The notes beneath the pieces are model-generated. The model ran no database searches. It was given only the letters and a program-made list of their open reading frames with translations, and was not told the origin of the DNA. A DNA stretch of 64,000 nucleotides, from positions 3,038,001-3,102,000 of the forward strand of contig CP051247.1 in the NCBI GenBank assembly GCA_017795105.1, read 5' to 3'. A program made the translations under genes and the position numbers. Positions 39,583 through 50,532 of this stretch are shown here, one piece after another (within the stretch, counting starts at the first letter, position 1; every line of letters starts with the position of its first letter). The DNA comes from Planctomycetaceae bacterium (GTDB taxonomy: Bacteria > Planctomycetota > Planctomycetia > Planctomycetales > Planctomycetaceae).

Positions 39583-41946
39583 ATGCGACTCTCTCTCTTC
39601 AAGTATGGTCTCGCTATTCTGGCGATGGCGTTATTCATCAAAACCGTACCGGCTCAGGAACGGCTTCCGTTTCCGCCGCAGCCTTCACCAAGTACGGCTG
39701 GCCCCACGATTGCCGAATCGACGTACAAGCCGGTGAAACCGGTCCATCATCTGCCGTCTGATGCCCCGAACATCGTCATTATCATGCTCGACGATGTCGG
39801 ACCTGCGTTACCGGAAACATTCGGTGGTCCGATCAAAACGCCAACGCTTTCGCGAATCGCCGAGGAAGGGATCACGTACAACCGCTTTCACAACGCCGCG
39901 ATGTGTTCGCCGACGCGAGCTTCGTTGTTGACCGGACGGAATCATCATCGCGTCGGTTTCGGACAGATCGCCGAGCTGGCCAACGACTGGGACGGTTACA
40001 CGGGACACTGGCCGGCCACGACGGCCTCGATGGCCAAGGTCCTGGGATACTACGGCTACAATACGGCTGCATTCGGTAAATGGCACAACACACCGGCCGA
40101 GCAGACAACCACGCAGGGACCGTATGACCGCTGGCCGACCGGACGTCTCGTCGGCTTCGATTACTTCTATGGATTCCTGGCCGGCGAGTCGTCGCAATGG
40201 GAGCCGGCGATCGTCCGAAATACAACACGTATCGAGACGCCGGAAACAGAGAACTATCATTTCACGGTCGATATCGCTGATGAGGCGATCTCCTGGATTC
40301 GCCGACAGAACGCCCTCGCCCCCGATCAGCCATTCTTCGTTTACTGGGCACCGGGAGCCTCGCATGGTCCGCATCACATCTTCAAGGAGTGGGCCGACAA
40401 GTACAAAGGACGCTTCGACGCGGGATGGGATGCGCTGAGGAAAGAGATCTTCGCCAAACAGAAGGAATGCGGGTGGATTCCGAAAGAAACCCAATTGACC
40501 GATCGTCCGGAAACGCTGGCCGGCTGGGACGACATCCCCGAGGACGAGCGAGCATTTCAATTGAGACTCATGGAGGTCTTTGCGGGATTCACCGAGCACG
40601 CCGACACACATGCCGGGCGCCTGGTCGACGAGCTTGAAGAACTGGGACTCCGAGAGAACACCCTGATCTTCTATGTCTGGGGAGACAACGGGTCGAGTTC
40701 GGAAGGTCAGCACGGGACCATCAGCGAGCTTCTCGCCCAGAATGGCATCGCGACGAAAATTGAAGATCATATTCGAGCCCTGGACGAACTCGGTGGACTC
40801 GATGTTCTCGGCAGCAACAAGACCGACAACATGTACCACGCCGGCTGGGCCTGGGCCGGATCGACTCCGCATCAGGGAACGAAACTGACGGCCAGTCATT
40901 TCGGAGGCACACGCACTCCGCTGGCCATCTCCTGGCCGAAGTCGATCACGCCCGATAAGAAGCCGCGGAAACAGTTCCACCACGTCAACGACATCGTGCC
41001 GACGGTTTACGATGTGATCGGAATCGAGCCTCCCCAGGAGATCGACGGCGTCACCCAGCAGGCCATGGATGGCATCAGCATGGTCTACACTTTCGACAAA
41101 GCCGATGCTCCGGGACGCAAGCAGGCTCAGTACTTCGAGTGCATGGCCGATCGAGGCGTCTATACTCCCGATGGCTGGTTCGCCTCAGCGTGGGGACCGC
41201 GTATTCCATGGGTTCCCGGTCTGCCCGCCGGAATTCAGAACTGGAATCCGGACAACGATCGCTGGGAACTCTACAACATCAATGACGACTACTCGCAGGC
41301 GATTGATCTTTCCAAACAGCACCCCGAAAAGCTCGACGAACTGAAGAAGGTCTTTGCTCAGGAAGCGAAGGCCAATCTGGTGTATCCGGTTGGCGGAGGT
41401 CTCTGGTCGGTTGTCTGGAGTCCGCAGTCGGCTCCTTCGAACCCGGCGACCGTTTTCAACTACACGCAGGATGTCGTCGGCGTGCCGGAATTCGCTGGTC
41501 CGAAAGTCGGCGCTCGCAGCAATCTTGTCACCGTGCATCTGGATCTGGAGAAGGATTCGTCAGGAGTCCTCTTTGCACTGGGAGCATTTTCCGGTGGTGT
41601 CGCTCTCTGGGTCGACGAGGGCAAGCTCCACTACGAATACAACCTCTTCGAGATCGAACGAACCCGACTGGAGTCGAACGAGACGCTCCCGACTGGCGAG
41701 GCGACCATTGAAGTCGAGACCCGAATCTCCGAGCCCCGGGGATCAGCGGATGTCACTTTGCGGGTGAACGGAAAAGAAGTCGCTCACGGCACGGTGCCTC
41801 GGACAGCAGTCCTGGCATTTACGGCCAACGATTCCTTCGACGTTGGCATGGACAGCTACTCTCCGGTCTCTGAAGCGTACTTCGATCGGAAGCCGTTTCG
41901 ATTCAACGGAAAGATCGACAAGCTGCAGATCAAGTACCAGAAGTAG
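39583..41946 (+). CDS. Secreted sulfatase (arylsulfatase type)
   Basis: 787 aa from ATG 39583, with GGGAAGGAAAG just upstream. Signal peptide (1-25), then PNIVIIMLDDVG with the first metal-binding Asp pair, and the catalytic CSPTR motif, Cys108 in MCSPTRASLLTGRN, which is converted to formylglycine in active enzymes. HHRVGFG and KWHN follow as usual. Beyond the sulfatase core (to about 560) there is a C-terminal region to 787 with VTVHLDLEKDS..., a beta-sandwich-like addition that may bind carbohydrate. Cleaves sulfate from glycans or aryl esters outside the cytoplasm; no maturase gene is in the window. Confidence 0.93.
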   Translation: MRLSLFKYGLAILAMALFIKTVPAQERLPFPPQPSPSTAGPTIAESTYKPVKPVHHLPSDAPNIVIIMLDDVGPALPETFGGPIKTPTLSRIAEEGITYNRFHNAAMCSPTRASLLTGRNHHRVGFGQIAELANDWDGYTGHWPATTASMAKVLGYYGYNTAAFGKWHNTPAEQTTTQGPYDRWPTGRLVGFDYFYGFLAGESSQWEPAIVRNTTRIETPETENYHFTVDIADEAISWIRRQNALAPDQPFFVYWAPGASHGPHHIFKEWADKYKGRFDAGWDALRKEIFAKQKECGWIPKETQLTDRPETLAGWDDIPEDERAFQLRLMEVFAGFTEHADTHAGRLVDELEELGLRENTLIFYVWGDNGSSSEGQHGTISELLAQNGIATKIEDHIRALDELGGLDVLGSNKTDNMYHAGWAWAGSTPHQGTKLTASHFGGTRTPLAISWPKSITPDKKPRKQFHHVNDIVPTVYDVIGIEPPQEIDGVTQQAMDGISMVYTFDKADAPGRKQAQYFECMADRGVYTPDGWFASAWGPRIPWVPGLPAGIQNWNPDNDRWELYNINDDYSQAIDLSKQHPEKLDELKKVFAQEAKANLVYPVGGGLWSVVWSPQSAPSNPATVFNYTQDVVGVPEFAGPKVGARSNLVTVHLDLEKDSSGVLFALGAFSGGVALWVDEGKLHYEYNLFEIERTRLESNETLPTGEATIEVETRISEPRGSADVTLRVNGKEVAHGTVPRTAVLAFTANDSFDVGMDSYSPVSEAYFDRKPFRFNGKIDKLQIKYQK

Positions 41947-41974
41947 TGCACTCGCGTTGAAAGCATGAAGCAGA

Positions 41975-42015
41975 AAACCCTCGGCTGAGATCGCTCTCAA
42001 GCCGAGGGTTTCTTT
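41975..42015. terminator. Bidirectional terminator between sulfatase and katG
   Basis: AAACCCTCGGCT and AGCCGAGGGTTT form a perfect 12-bp stem with a 13-nt loop, between two convergent stops, followed by CTTTC on the plus strand. Confidence 0.85.
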
Positions 42016-42064
42016 CGTTGCAGAGTTCACTCTTCGCCGGAGCAGAGAGCGAAACGGCGTTCGA

Positions 42065-44431
<2,367 letters not shown>

Positions 44432-44609
44432 GGGTGTCTCCTTTAGGGGGATGGTGTGAGGGAACGCACACAGAGTCGATTTCTGATTTTAGATTCGGGG
44501 CGGCTCGCCCCAAGTTCACGCTTGCAGTATCGCCTGTCACATCAGACACTTCCAATGCATTTCACAACTTCCGGCCATGCACACAAGTTATTAATCATTA
44601 AGGTCACTG
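44432..44609. promoter_or_regulatory. Divergent katG-oxyR regulatory region
   Basis: 178 bp between the divergent starts. Contains a GGGGCG-GCT-CGCCCC hairpin (44497-44511) and a TTATTAATCATTAA stretch about 20 bp before the oxyR ATG. A LysR-type regulator usually binds such a gap to control both genes. I could not identify a canonical ATAG-type OxyR site, so the operator is inferred from layout. Confidence 0.55.
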
Positions 44610-45476
44610 ATGGAACTGGATCAGCTGCGATACTTCCTCCGCGTCGCCGATCGTCAGAATTTCACCCGGGCAGCGGAGGATCTGGGGATCTCTCAGCCCG
44701 CTTTGAGCCGCTCGATCCAGAAGCTTGAGGAAGAGTTAGGGCAGCCAGTCTTTGAACGGAAAACCCGTTCGGTCTCGCTGACGGAAGCCGGCACGCTGCT
44801 GCAGGCTCGTTCGCAACAGGTGCTGGCCATTCTGGAAGATACGAAGGCTGAGATCACCGACGATGGGCAGTCGGGCCGTGTCCGTGTTGGAGCGATTCCG
44901 ACCATCGCCCCGTATTTTCTCCCCGATGTGCTGCGCAAGTTCGCCAACGAATTTCCGAAGGCGACGCTGATCGTGCAGGAGAACACGACCGACAATCTGC
45001 TCAAGAGCTGCACGCAGGGCGAGATCGACCTGGCAATTCTGGCGCTGCCGCTGCCGGCTCGGTATCTCGAAGTCGAAGTTCTGTTTGAAGAAGAACTCCT
45101 GCTTGTCCTGCCGCCCGAGCATCCGCTGGTCGAGAAAGAAAAGATCCGCTTGAGCGACGTCGAGCCGTACCCGTTCGTCCTGCTCGATGAAGCGCACTGC
45201 CTGTCTGACAACATCGTCTCGTTCTGCCGAAACCGTTCCTTTCAGCCCGTCGCTGTGGAGCGGACCAGTCAACTGGCGATGGTTCAGGAACTGGTCTCGC
45301 TGTCCCATGGCGTGTCGATGGTGCCCGCCATGGCTCGGGAGTGCGATCAGAGTGATCGGCGTGTCTATCGGTCCTTCACCGGAAAGAAGCCGACTCGAAC
45401 AGTCGTGGCGGTCTGGAATCCGTACCGGTTCCAAAGCAAGCTGCTCAACGCCTTCCGCGAACGGCTGCAACGCTGA
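44610..45476 (+). CDS. oxyR: OxyR-type LysR family peroxide regulator
   Basis: 288 aa. N-terminal winged helix (MELDQLRYFLRVADRQNFTRAAEDLGISQPALSRSIQKLE) and a periplasmic-binding-like effector domain. The redox cysteines of OxyR are present: Cys197 in LLDEAHCLSDN and Cys206 in VSFCRN, 9 residues apart as Cys199 and Cys208 in E. coli, where they form the peroxide-induced disulfide. With the divergent katG this makes a standard OxyR-KatG module: oxidised OxyR activates katG. The pair of cysteines is the main reason to prefer OxyR over other LysR types. Confidence 0.92.
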   Translation: MELDQLRYFLRVADRQNFTRAAEDLGISQPALSRSIQKLEEELGQPVFERKTRSVSLTEAGTLLQARSQQVLAILEDTKAEITDDGQSGRVRVGAIPTIAPYFLPDVLRKFANEFPKATLIVQENTTDNLLKSCTQGEIDLAILALPLPARYLEVEVLFEEELLLVLPPEHPLVEKEKIRLSDVEPYPFVLLDEAHCLSDNIVSFCRNRSFQPVAVERTSQLAMVQELVSLSHGVSMVPAMARECDQSDRRVYRSFTGKKPTRTVVAVWNPYRFQSKLLNAFRERLQR

Positions 45477-45625
45477 CCAGATCGCTTTCCTGACAGAATT
45501 CCGGTCGCATCCTGCCCGAATCGTGATAGAACGGATCTGTGGAAGGCGGGCCTGTTATGACAGCTCTCGCCCCGCAGCGGTTTTGATCGAGTCTGGTGAG
45601 TCACTGCAGTGAGGGGGACAGCGAC

Positions 45626-46048
45626 GTGTTGAACGAATTCAAGAAGTTCATTCTGAAAGGGAACGTGGTCGATCTTTCGACGGGGGTGATCATCGGGGCG
45701 GCTTTCAGCCGAATCGTGACGGCCTTCACCGATGGCATCGTGAAGCCGCTCATCAGCCTGGCAGGTGGCGACCCCGAAGTTTCTCTGAAACTCTGGGTGT
45801 TCGATGTCGGCGTGGTACTGAACGCGGTGATTGGGTTTCTGATCACGGCGACCGTCGTCTTCTTCGTGATCGTCAAGCCGGTGAACCGCCTGCTCGAAAT
45901 GATGCGGGAAGAGCCGGAATCGGTCCCGCCGGCTCCGAATCCAGAACAGCAACTGCTCGGGGATATCCGGGATCTGCTCAAGCAGCAGATCGAACTTCAG
46001 CGGGGTTCGGATCCGGGCACCACGGCTCAGCCGGAACCGGGCGTGTGA
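45626..46048 (+). CDS. mscL: Large-conductance mechanosensitive channel
   Basis: 140 aa from the GTG at 45626 (GAGGGGGA upstream); another GTG 30 bp further is in frame. Two helices: TM1 VVDLSTGVIIGAAFSRIVTAFTDGIVKP and TM2 VVLNAVIGFLITATVVFFVIV, followed by the C-terminal helical bundle (NPEQQLLGDIRDLLKQQ). The N-terminus LNEFKKFILKGN is the conserved amphipathic helix. Homopentameric pore that vents solutes under hypo-osmotic shock. Monocistronic; the tRNA-Leu gene follows. Confidence 0.95.
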   Translation: MLNEFKKFILKGNVVDLSTGVIIGAAFSRIVTAFTDGIVKPLISLAGGDPEVSLKLWVFDVGVVLNAVIGFLITATVVFFVIVKPVNRLLEMMREEPESVPPAPNPEQQLLGDIRDLLKQQIELQRGSDPGTTAQPEPGV

Positions 46049-46084
46049 ACCGCGTTGCGGCCAAGAATGTCCTGCTGACAACAT

Positions 46085-46113
46085 TTGTTCTGCCGTAAGG
46101 CGTGTGATATCTT
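46085..46113 (+). promoter_or_regulatory. Sigma-70-type promoter of tRNA-Leu
   Basis: TTGTTC (46085-46090) and TATCTT (46108-46113) are 17 bp apart, 15 bp before the tRNA. An inverted repeat AAGGCGT/ACGCCTT overlaps the -10. Confidence 0.7.
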
Positions 46114-46128
46114 ACGCCTTGCGACTCA

Positions 46129-46211
<83 letters not shown>

Positions 46212-46232
46212 TTTGATACCACCGAAACAACT

Positions 46233-46272
46233 CAACGCCGGCGTTCCCGAGGGGGAATGTCGGCGTTGTTTC
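46233..46272 (+). terminator. Terminator of tRNA-Leu
   Basis: CAACGCCGGCGTTCCC pairs with GGGAATGTCGGCGTTG through 16 positions including G-U pairs, then TTTCG. Starts 22 bp after the tRNA. Confidence 0.75.
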
Positions 46273-46296
46273 GTTCAGTCGGTGATCGGAAATCGT

Positions 46297-46788
46297 TCAG
46301 CGGCCGCGGCGGCCGGGGGCGGATTCGATTGCTTCCAGTTCGCCGGAATCGAGCCAGATCCAGCCGCAGCGGGTACAGGCATCGATGACCGCATTGCCGG
46401 GACCGTAATACGGATGGCAATCCATGGGAGCCGAGCAGTCGGGACAGAAGGCCCGTTCGCTGAGTTCGCGGGGATCGATCGGCTCGGGAATCGTATCCAG
46501 ACCGGTGTAGCTGGCTCGGCGTTCCCAGACGACGTCGGCAAAGTCTTCGTCAGCGATCAGGATGCCGTGGCACTGCCCGCAATACTGGGCCGGGCGGCCA
46601 TCCAATAGAGCCGCATTCATCGGAGAGTCGCAGCGCGAGCAGTGTGACTCGGTCGACAGTTCCAGGACATCGAGCCCTTCGGCAGGAACGTCGCTTCTCA
46701 GAGCATTGCGGCTGTTGCAGTGGGGACAGAGCCCGCCCGTTTTCAGCACGTCGAAATGAAGCGGTCCGCCACAGGTTGCACAGTTCAT
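46297..46788 (-). CDS. Triple zinc-ribbon protein
   Basis: 163 aa from ATG 46788 (GGAGAG upstream); the longer frame overlaps the terminator hairpin at 46876. Four-Cys sets recur three times: C3/C6 with C21/C24, C50/C53 with C70/C73, and C115/C118 with C138/C141, the pattern of zf-TFIIB-type ribbons. The last repeat ends CGWIWLDSGELEAIE, the family signature. Role unknown; small zinc-ribbon proteins of this kind are common and may bind nucleic acids or chaperones. Convergent with the tRNA. Confidence 0.85.
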   Translation of the reverse strand: MNCATCGGPLHFDVLKTGGLCPHCNSRNALRSDVPAEGLDVLELSTESHCSRCDSPMNAALLDGRPAQYCGQCHGILIADEDFADVVWERRASYTGLDTIPEPIDPRELSERAFCPDCSAPMDCHPYYGPGNAVIDACTRCGWIWLDSGELEAIESAPGRRGR

Positions 46789-46875
46789 TGCAGGCTCTCC
46801 GGAATGAGTCATTGAGCCATAAGTGTAGCTCATGTTCCGGGGCCGCGCTCGCGGGTGAACTTCGGAGCGCGCATG

Positions 46876-46949
46876 AAAAAACCGCCCTGGCCGATGATGC
46901 TCTGGTTCGGCAACGAGCATCACCCCTCAATCGGCGGCGGGCGGTTTTT
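46876..46949 (-). terminator. Large structured terminator 3' of the 64-residue gene
   Basis: On the minus strand AAAAACCGCCC and GGGCGGTTTTT form an 11-bp outer stem that closes a second 9-bp stem GTGATGCTC/GAGCATCAT; the minus-strand T run (TTTTTT) ends it. It lies 19 bp after the stop of the small gene and upstream of the zinc-ribbon gene. Confidence 0.75.
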
Positions 46950-46967
46950 CCTTAAGTGAAGCCGGCG

Positions 46968-47162
46968 TTACGCCACAGCTTCCATTTCCTGAGCGGGCAG
47001 ATGGCAGCGGAAGACTCGCTTGCAGAACTTCCCAGGGCGTGTGGTGCTGGCTCGGCGGAGCTTTTCTTCTTCCGACCAACTGGCACGAATCCGGCGGCAC
47101 TGAGCTTCGATTTCTTCAGGCGTGGGGATGTAGGGAGCGGTGCTGGCGTCGATGTCGATCAC
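46968..47162 (-). CDS. Small planctomycete-type protein of unknown function
   Basis: 64 aa from GTG 47162 with AGGAAGG about 8 bp upstream. Sequence core: PEEIEAQCRRIRASWSEEEK, then RRAS, TRPGKFCKRVFRC; I have seen this pattern repeatedly in planctomycete genomes as a conserved small hypothetical. Basic and helical, with three Cys, possibly DNA- or metal-binding. A strong SD and a well-formed terminator on its own strand argue that it is a real transcription unit. Confidence 0.78.
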   Translation of the reverse strand: MIDIDASTAPYIPTPEEIEAQCRRIRASWSEEEKLRRASTTRPGKFCKRVFRCHLPAQEMEAVA

Positions 47163-47736
47163 GGGTAAAGTCCTTCCTGAGGATTCTCTTGGTTGTAGTT
47201 ATCTGCCTGCTCAGTGCGATTTTTCTGTGATTCGCTGTGAGCGTCTTGTGTCTGGAAGGGGGCCAGAAGCAACGGGTGTGCCAGAACGATTGGAGCGTGG
47301 GAAATTTCTTCGCGACCACTCCCCCGGCAGACCCGGAGACGGGCCGAAACCCTCTGTTTTTTTAGCAGGTAGGGGAAAATCCGGACCGGGAAAGAACTTT
47401 GGAAAATGCTCCGCGGGAGCGGGTGTAGACGCGCGGCCGCTCGCTGATCGATCGGCGACCACTGGTCGGTCACGAACCGCTGGGCGTCCAGCCTGAACGC
47501 TCAGCGACCCGTTACCGAGGTTTTTCTGAAAGTCAATACGAAACTTTCGGATGTGATCGCGGCTCGGAAATTCCTCAACAGACCCTCTTGCAGAATTCCG
47601 GCACGAGATGTGCAATCACGCTGGCGACGACTCTGACGAGGAGCCTTCTTTATAGAACGTTCATCAACGAGGCGAGAGCCGATCAACGGATTCGGCCATC
47701 GTGAGGAATACAGGAAAGAATCAGGAGTTCGGGTCG
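47163..47736. other. 574-bp gap before the GH13 gene
   Basis: No gene supported. Contains a TTTTTTT run at 47359 and a possible -10 (TATAGA) near 47652, 85 bp before the GH13 start. The divergent 64-residue gene starts at its left edge. Confidence 0.4.
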
Positions 47737-49518
47737 ATGAGTACAGATCAGGTTGTACGTATTGAAGGGATGGGAGCGATCCCGGGAGACTACGGGGTGG
47801 CGTTTCGAGTGTGGGCCCCGCACGCCGACGCCGTCTCAGTCATCGGTACGTTCAACGACTGGGATGATGAAGCCAATAAGCTCGAAGCGGAAGAAGGAGG
47901 AAAGTGGTATACGCTGGTCGAGAACGCCTCAATCGGGGATCACTATTTGTTCGTCATCCATGCCGACGGCAAGAAACTGAAGCGGATCGATCCCTACGCC
48001 CGCGAAGTGACCAACTCGGTCGGCGAGGCGGTCGTTCATGATCCGTCGTTCGACTGGCTGGAAGACAACTTCGAGATGCCGCTCATCAACGAGCTGGTCG
48101 TCTACGAGATGCACATCGGAACCTACACGACGTCTGAAGATGGCGACCAGCCCGGGACATTCCACACGGCCATCGAAGATCTCGACCATCTGCAACGGAT
48201 CGGCGTGAACTGCATCGAAGTGATGCCAATCGCTGAGTTTGCCGGCGATTATTCCTGGGGCTACAACCCGGCTCACATCTTTGCGGTCGAGTCGAGTTAC
48301 GGCGGCCCCAAAGCCTTCAAACAGTTCGTGCTGGAAGCTCACAAGCGGGGCATCGCCGTGGTTCTCGATGTGGTCTACAACCATTTCGGACCGAGTGATC
48401 TCGACCTGTGGCAGTTCGACGGCTGGCATCAGCACGAGATGGGAGGGATCTACTTCTACAACGACTGGAAAGCCGAAACTCCCTGGGGGCTCACGCGGCC
48501 TGACTACGGACGTGGCGAAGTCCGGCAATATATCTACGATAACGCCATGATGTGGTTGAACGACTTCCGGGTCGACGGCCTGCGTTACGACATGACTCTG
48601 TTCATCCGCAATGTTCGAGGCCACGGCGACCCGGGACAGGACATTCCGGAAGGATGGTCGCTGACTCAGTGGATTAACGGCGAGATCCGCAAGCAGTTCC
48701 CCGACAAGATCACGATTGCCGAGGACCTGCAGAAGAACGACTGGCTCACCAAAACACCCGAAGACGGCGGAGCAGGATTCCACGCTCAGTGGGATGCCGC
48801 ATTCGTGCATCCGATTCGGGACGTGCTCACGCAGCCCAACGACGAAGACCGCTCGATGGACGCCGTTGTGCAGGCCCTTTGTAAAACTTACAACGGAGAC
48901 CCGTTCCAGCGAGTGGCCTACACCGAGTCTCACGACGAGGTCGCCAATGGCCAGGCGCGGATGACGAGCGAGATCAATCCCGATTCCCCACACAGCTGGT
49001 ATGCGAAGAAGCGATCGATCCTCGGAGCCGTGCTCACGCTGACCGCTCCTGGCGTCCCAATGCTGTTTCAGGGGCAGGAATTCCTGGAAGACGAGTGGTT
49101 CCGCGACACAGTTCCCCTCGACTGGGATAAAGCCGAGGAATTTCGGGGCACGGTTCGGCTGTATCGCGATCTGATTCGCCTGCGACTCAACGCCCGTGGA
49201 AACACGAAGGGGCTAACCGGATCAGGTATCAACTTCCTGCACGTCGATGATCATCACAAGGTCGTGGTCTACCATCGCTGGTACGTGGGAGGGACTGATG
49301 ACAATGTGGTCGTCGCCGTCAACTTCTCCAGCCAGGCACACACCGTGAAGGTGCACATGCCATCGGCGGGAGAGTGGAAACCGCTGTTCAACAGCGACAG
49401 CCATCTTTACAGTAAGTCCTACGACGACGTGGGACCAGGACACGTGTTGCAGACCGAGGGAGAAGTGGAGTTCACAATTGCTCCGTACTCCGCTCTGATC
49501 TTTGGGCACGAAGCCTGA
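47737..49518 (+). CDS. GH13 alpha-glucan-active enzyme (branching-enzyme/trehalohydrolase-like)
   Basis: 593 aa from ATG 47737 with CAGGAG upstream. N-terminal CBM48-like domain (WAPHADAVSVIGTFNDWD), then the GH13 (beta/alpha)8 barrel with region I DVVYNH (211-216), nucleophile Asp285 in GLRYD, acid/base Glu329 in TIAED and Asp400 in SHDEV. It most resembles 1,4-alpha-glucan branching enzyme and malto-oligosyltrehalose trehalohydrolase. No glycogen or trehalose genes are adjacent, so the exact reaction cannot be fixed. No signal peptide: cytoplasmic. Confidence 0.9.
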   Translation: MSTDQVVRIEGMGAIPGDYGVAFRVWAPHADAVSVIGTFNDWDDEANKLEAEEGGKWYTLVENASIGDHYLFVIHADGKKLKRIDPYAREVTNSVGEAVVHDPSFDWLEDNFEMPLINELVVYEMHIGTYTTSEDGDQPGTFHTAIEDLDHLQRIGVNCIEVMPIAEFAGDYSWGYNPAHIFAVESSYGGPKAFKQFVLEAHKRGIAVVLDVVYNHFGPSDLDLWQFDGWHQHEMGGIYFYNDWKAETPWGLTRPDYGRGEVRQYIYDNAMMWLNDFRVDGLRYDMTLFIRNVRGHGDPGQDIPEGWSLTQWINGEIRKQFPDKITIAEDLQKNDWLTKTPEDGGAGFHAQWDAAFVHPIRDVLTQPNDEDRSMDAVVQALCKTYNGDPFQRVAYTESHDEVANGQARMTSEINPDSPHSWYAKKRSILGAVLTLTAPGVPMLFQGQEFLEDEWFRDTVPLDWDKAEEFRGTVRLYRDLIRLRLNARGNTKGLTGSGINFLHVDDHHKVVVYHRWYVGGTDDNVVVAVNFSSQAHTVKVHMPSAGEWKPLFNSDSHLYSKSYDDVGPGHVLQTEGEVEFTIAPYSALIFGHEA

Positions 49519-49568
49519 GCACGACTCGGACGGGAAACCGTCTGAGAACGTTTGCACCAATGTTGCTG

Positions 49569-49607
49569 GCACGCCGGTCGCTCCCGTGACGATCGGCGTG
49601 CTTTTTC
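49569..49607 (+). terminator. Terminator of the GH13 gene
   Basis: GCACGCCGGTCG pairs with CGATCGGCGTGC (one G-U) around a 9-nt loop, followed by TTTTTCG. Confidence 0.82.
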
Positions 49608-49634
49608 GTTGACACCCCCCTTGAGGACTTCCGC

Positions 49635-50516
49635 ATGAAACTCCCCCTGCTGCTCGCTGCACTGCTGTTGACCATCGCTCCGAACTTAAGGGCTTCTGCT
49701 GAGGACCAGTCAACAGCGGCGATCAATGTCGTCAGCTTCAACATTCGCCTTGGCTCGGCTCGCGATGGTGAGAATCATTGGGACAAGCGGAAGGACTTTG
49801 TTGTCGAGACCGTTCGGGAGCTTGACCCGGATCTGCTCGGCACCCAGGAGACTCTCGGATTTCAACGGGACTATCTCAGTTCGAAGCTGCCAGAGTATTC
49901 GGTCTTTGGCGTTGGCCGGGAAGATGGTCGCGAAGAGGGCGAGATGATGGCGATCTACTACCGAACCGAGCGGTTCGAGAAACTCGACGGGGGTCACTTC
50001 TGGCTGAGCAAAACGCCCAATGAACCCGGCAGCATGAGTTGGAACACGGCTTGTACCCGCATGGTCACCTGGGTGAAGCTGAAGGATCACAAGAACGCCG
50101 ATCGCGTCTTCTGGTTCTTCAACACGCATCTCGACCACAAGAGTGAGCCGGCTCGGCTTGAAGGGGCCCGTCTGATTCGTCGTCGCGTGAACGAGATGGC
50201 CGCGGGAGCTCCAGTTGTGATTACCGGCGACTTCAACGCCGCCGAGAAGTCGGAGCCGTATCAGGCCCTGTTCGAGCAGTCGGGTTCGGTGCCATTGCAG
50301 GATACCTGGCGAGTCGCGCAGCCGAACGCTCAGCAGAACGAAGGCACCTTCACGAACTTCTCGCTGAAGTCACGGGGTGAGAAACGGATCGATTGGATCG
50401 CGATCAGTAACGGCTTCCGGGTGCAGTCCGCTGCGATTATCGAAATCAATCGCAACGGCGTGACACCTTCGGATCACCTGCCCGTTCAGGCCCGGCTCGA
50501 CTTCAGCAAAGACTGA
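49635..50516 (+). CDS. Secreted endonuclease/exonuclease/phosphatase-fold protein
   Basis: 293 aa with TTGAGGA upstream. Signal peptide (1-22) and one EEP domain: VVSFNIRLG, the metal Glu in LLGTQETLGFQ, FFNTHLDH, VITGDFNAAEKS and the closing SDHLPVQAR. Typical bacterial members with this set are secreted phosphodiesterases (nucleases or sphingomyelinase-like), and many planctomycete copies are uncharacterised. All catalytic positions are present. Monocistronic. Confidence 0.9.
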   Translation: MKLPLLLAALLLTIAPNLRASAEDQSTAAINVVSFNIRLGSARDGENHWDKRKDFVVETVRELDPDLLGTQETLGFQRDYLSSKLPEYSVFGVGREDGREEGEMMAIYYRTERFEKLDGGHFWLSKTPNEPGSMSWNTACTRMVTWVKLKDHKNADRVFWFFNTHLDHKSEPARLEGARLIRRRVNEMAAGAPVVITGDFNAAEKSEPYQALFEQSGSVPLQDTWRVAQPNAQQNEGTFTNFSLKSRGEKRIDWIAISNGFRVQSAAIIEINRNGVTPSDHLPVQARLDFSKD

Positions 50517-50532
50517 ATCAAATTCGCTGACT

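Noticed and set aside
46789..46923. N-terminal extension of the zinc-ribbon protein
   Set aside because: It would read through the terminator hairpin at 46876-46949; ATG 46788 has the better SD and starts exactly at the first CxxC.
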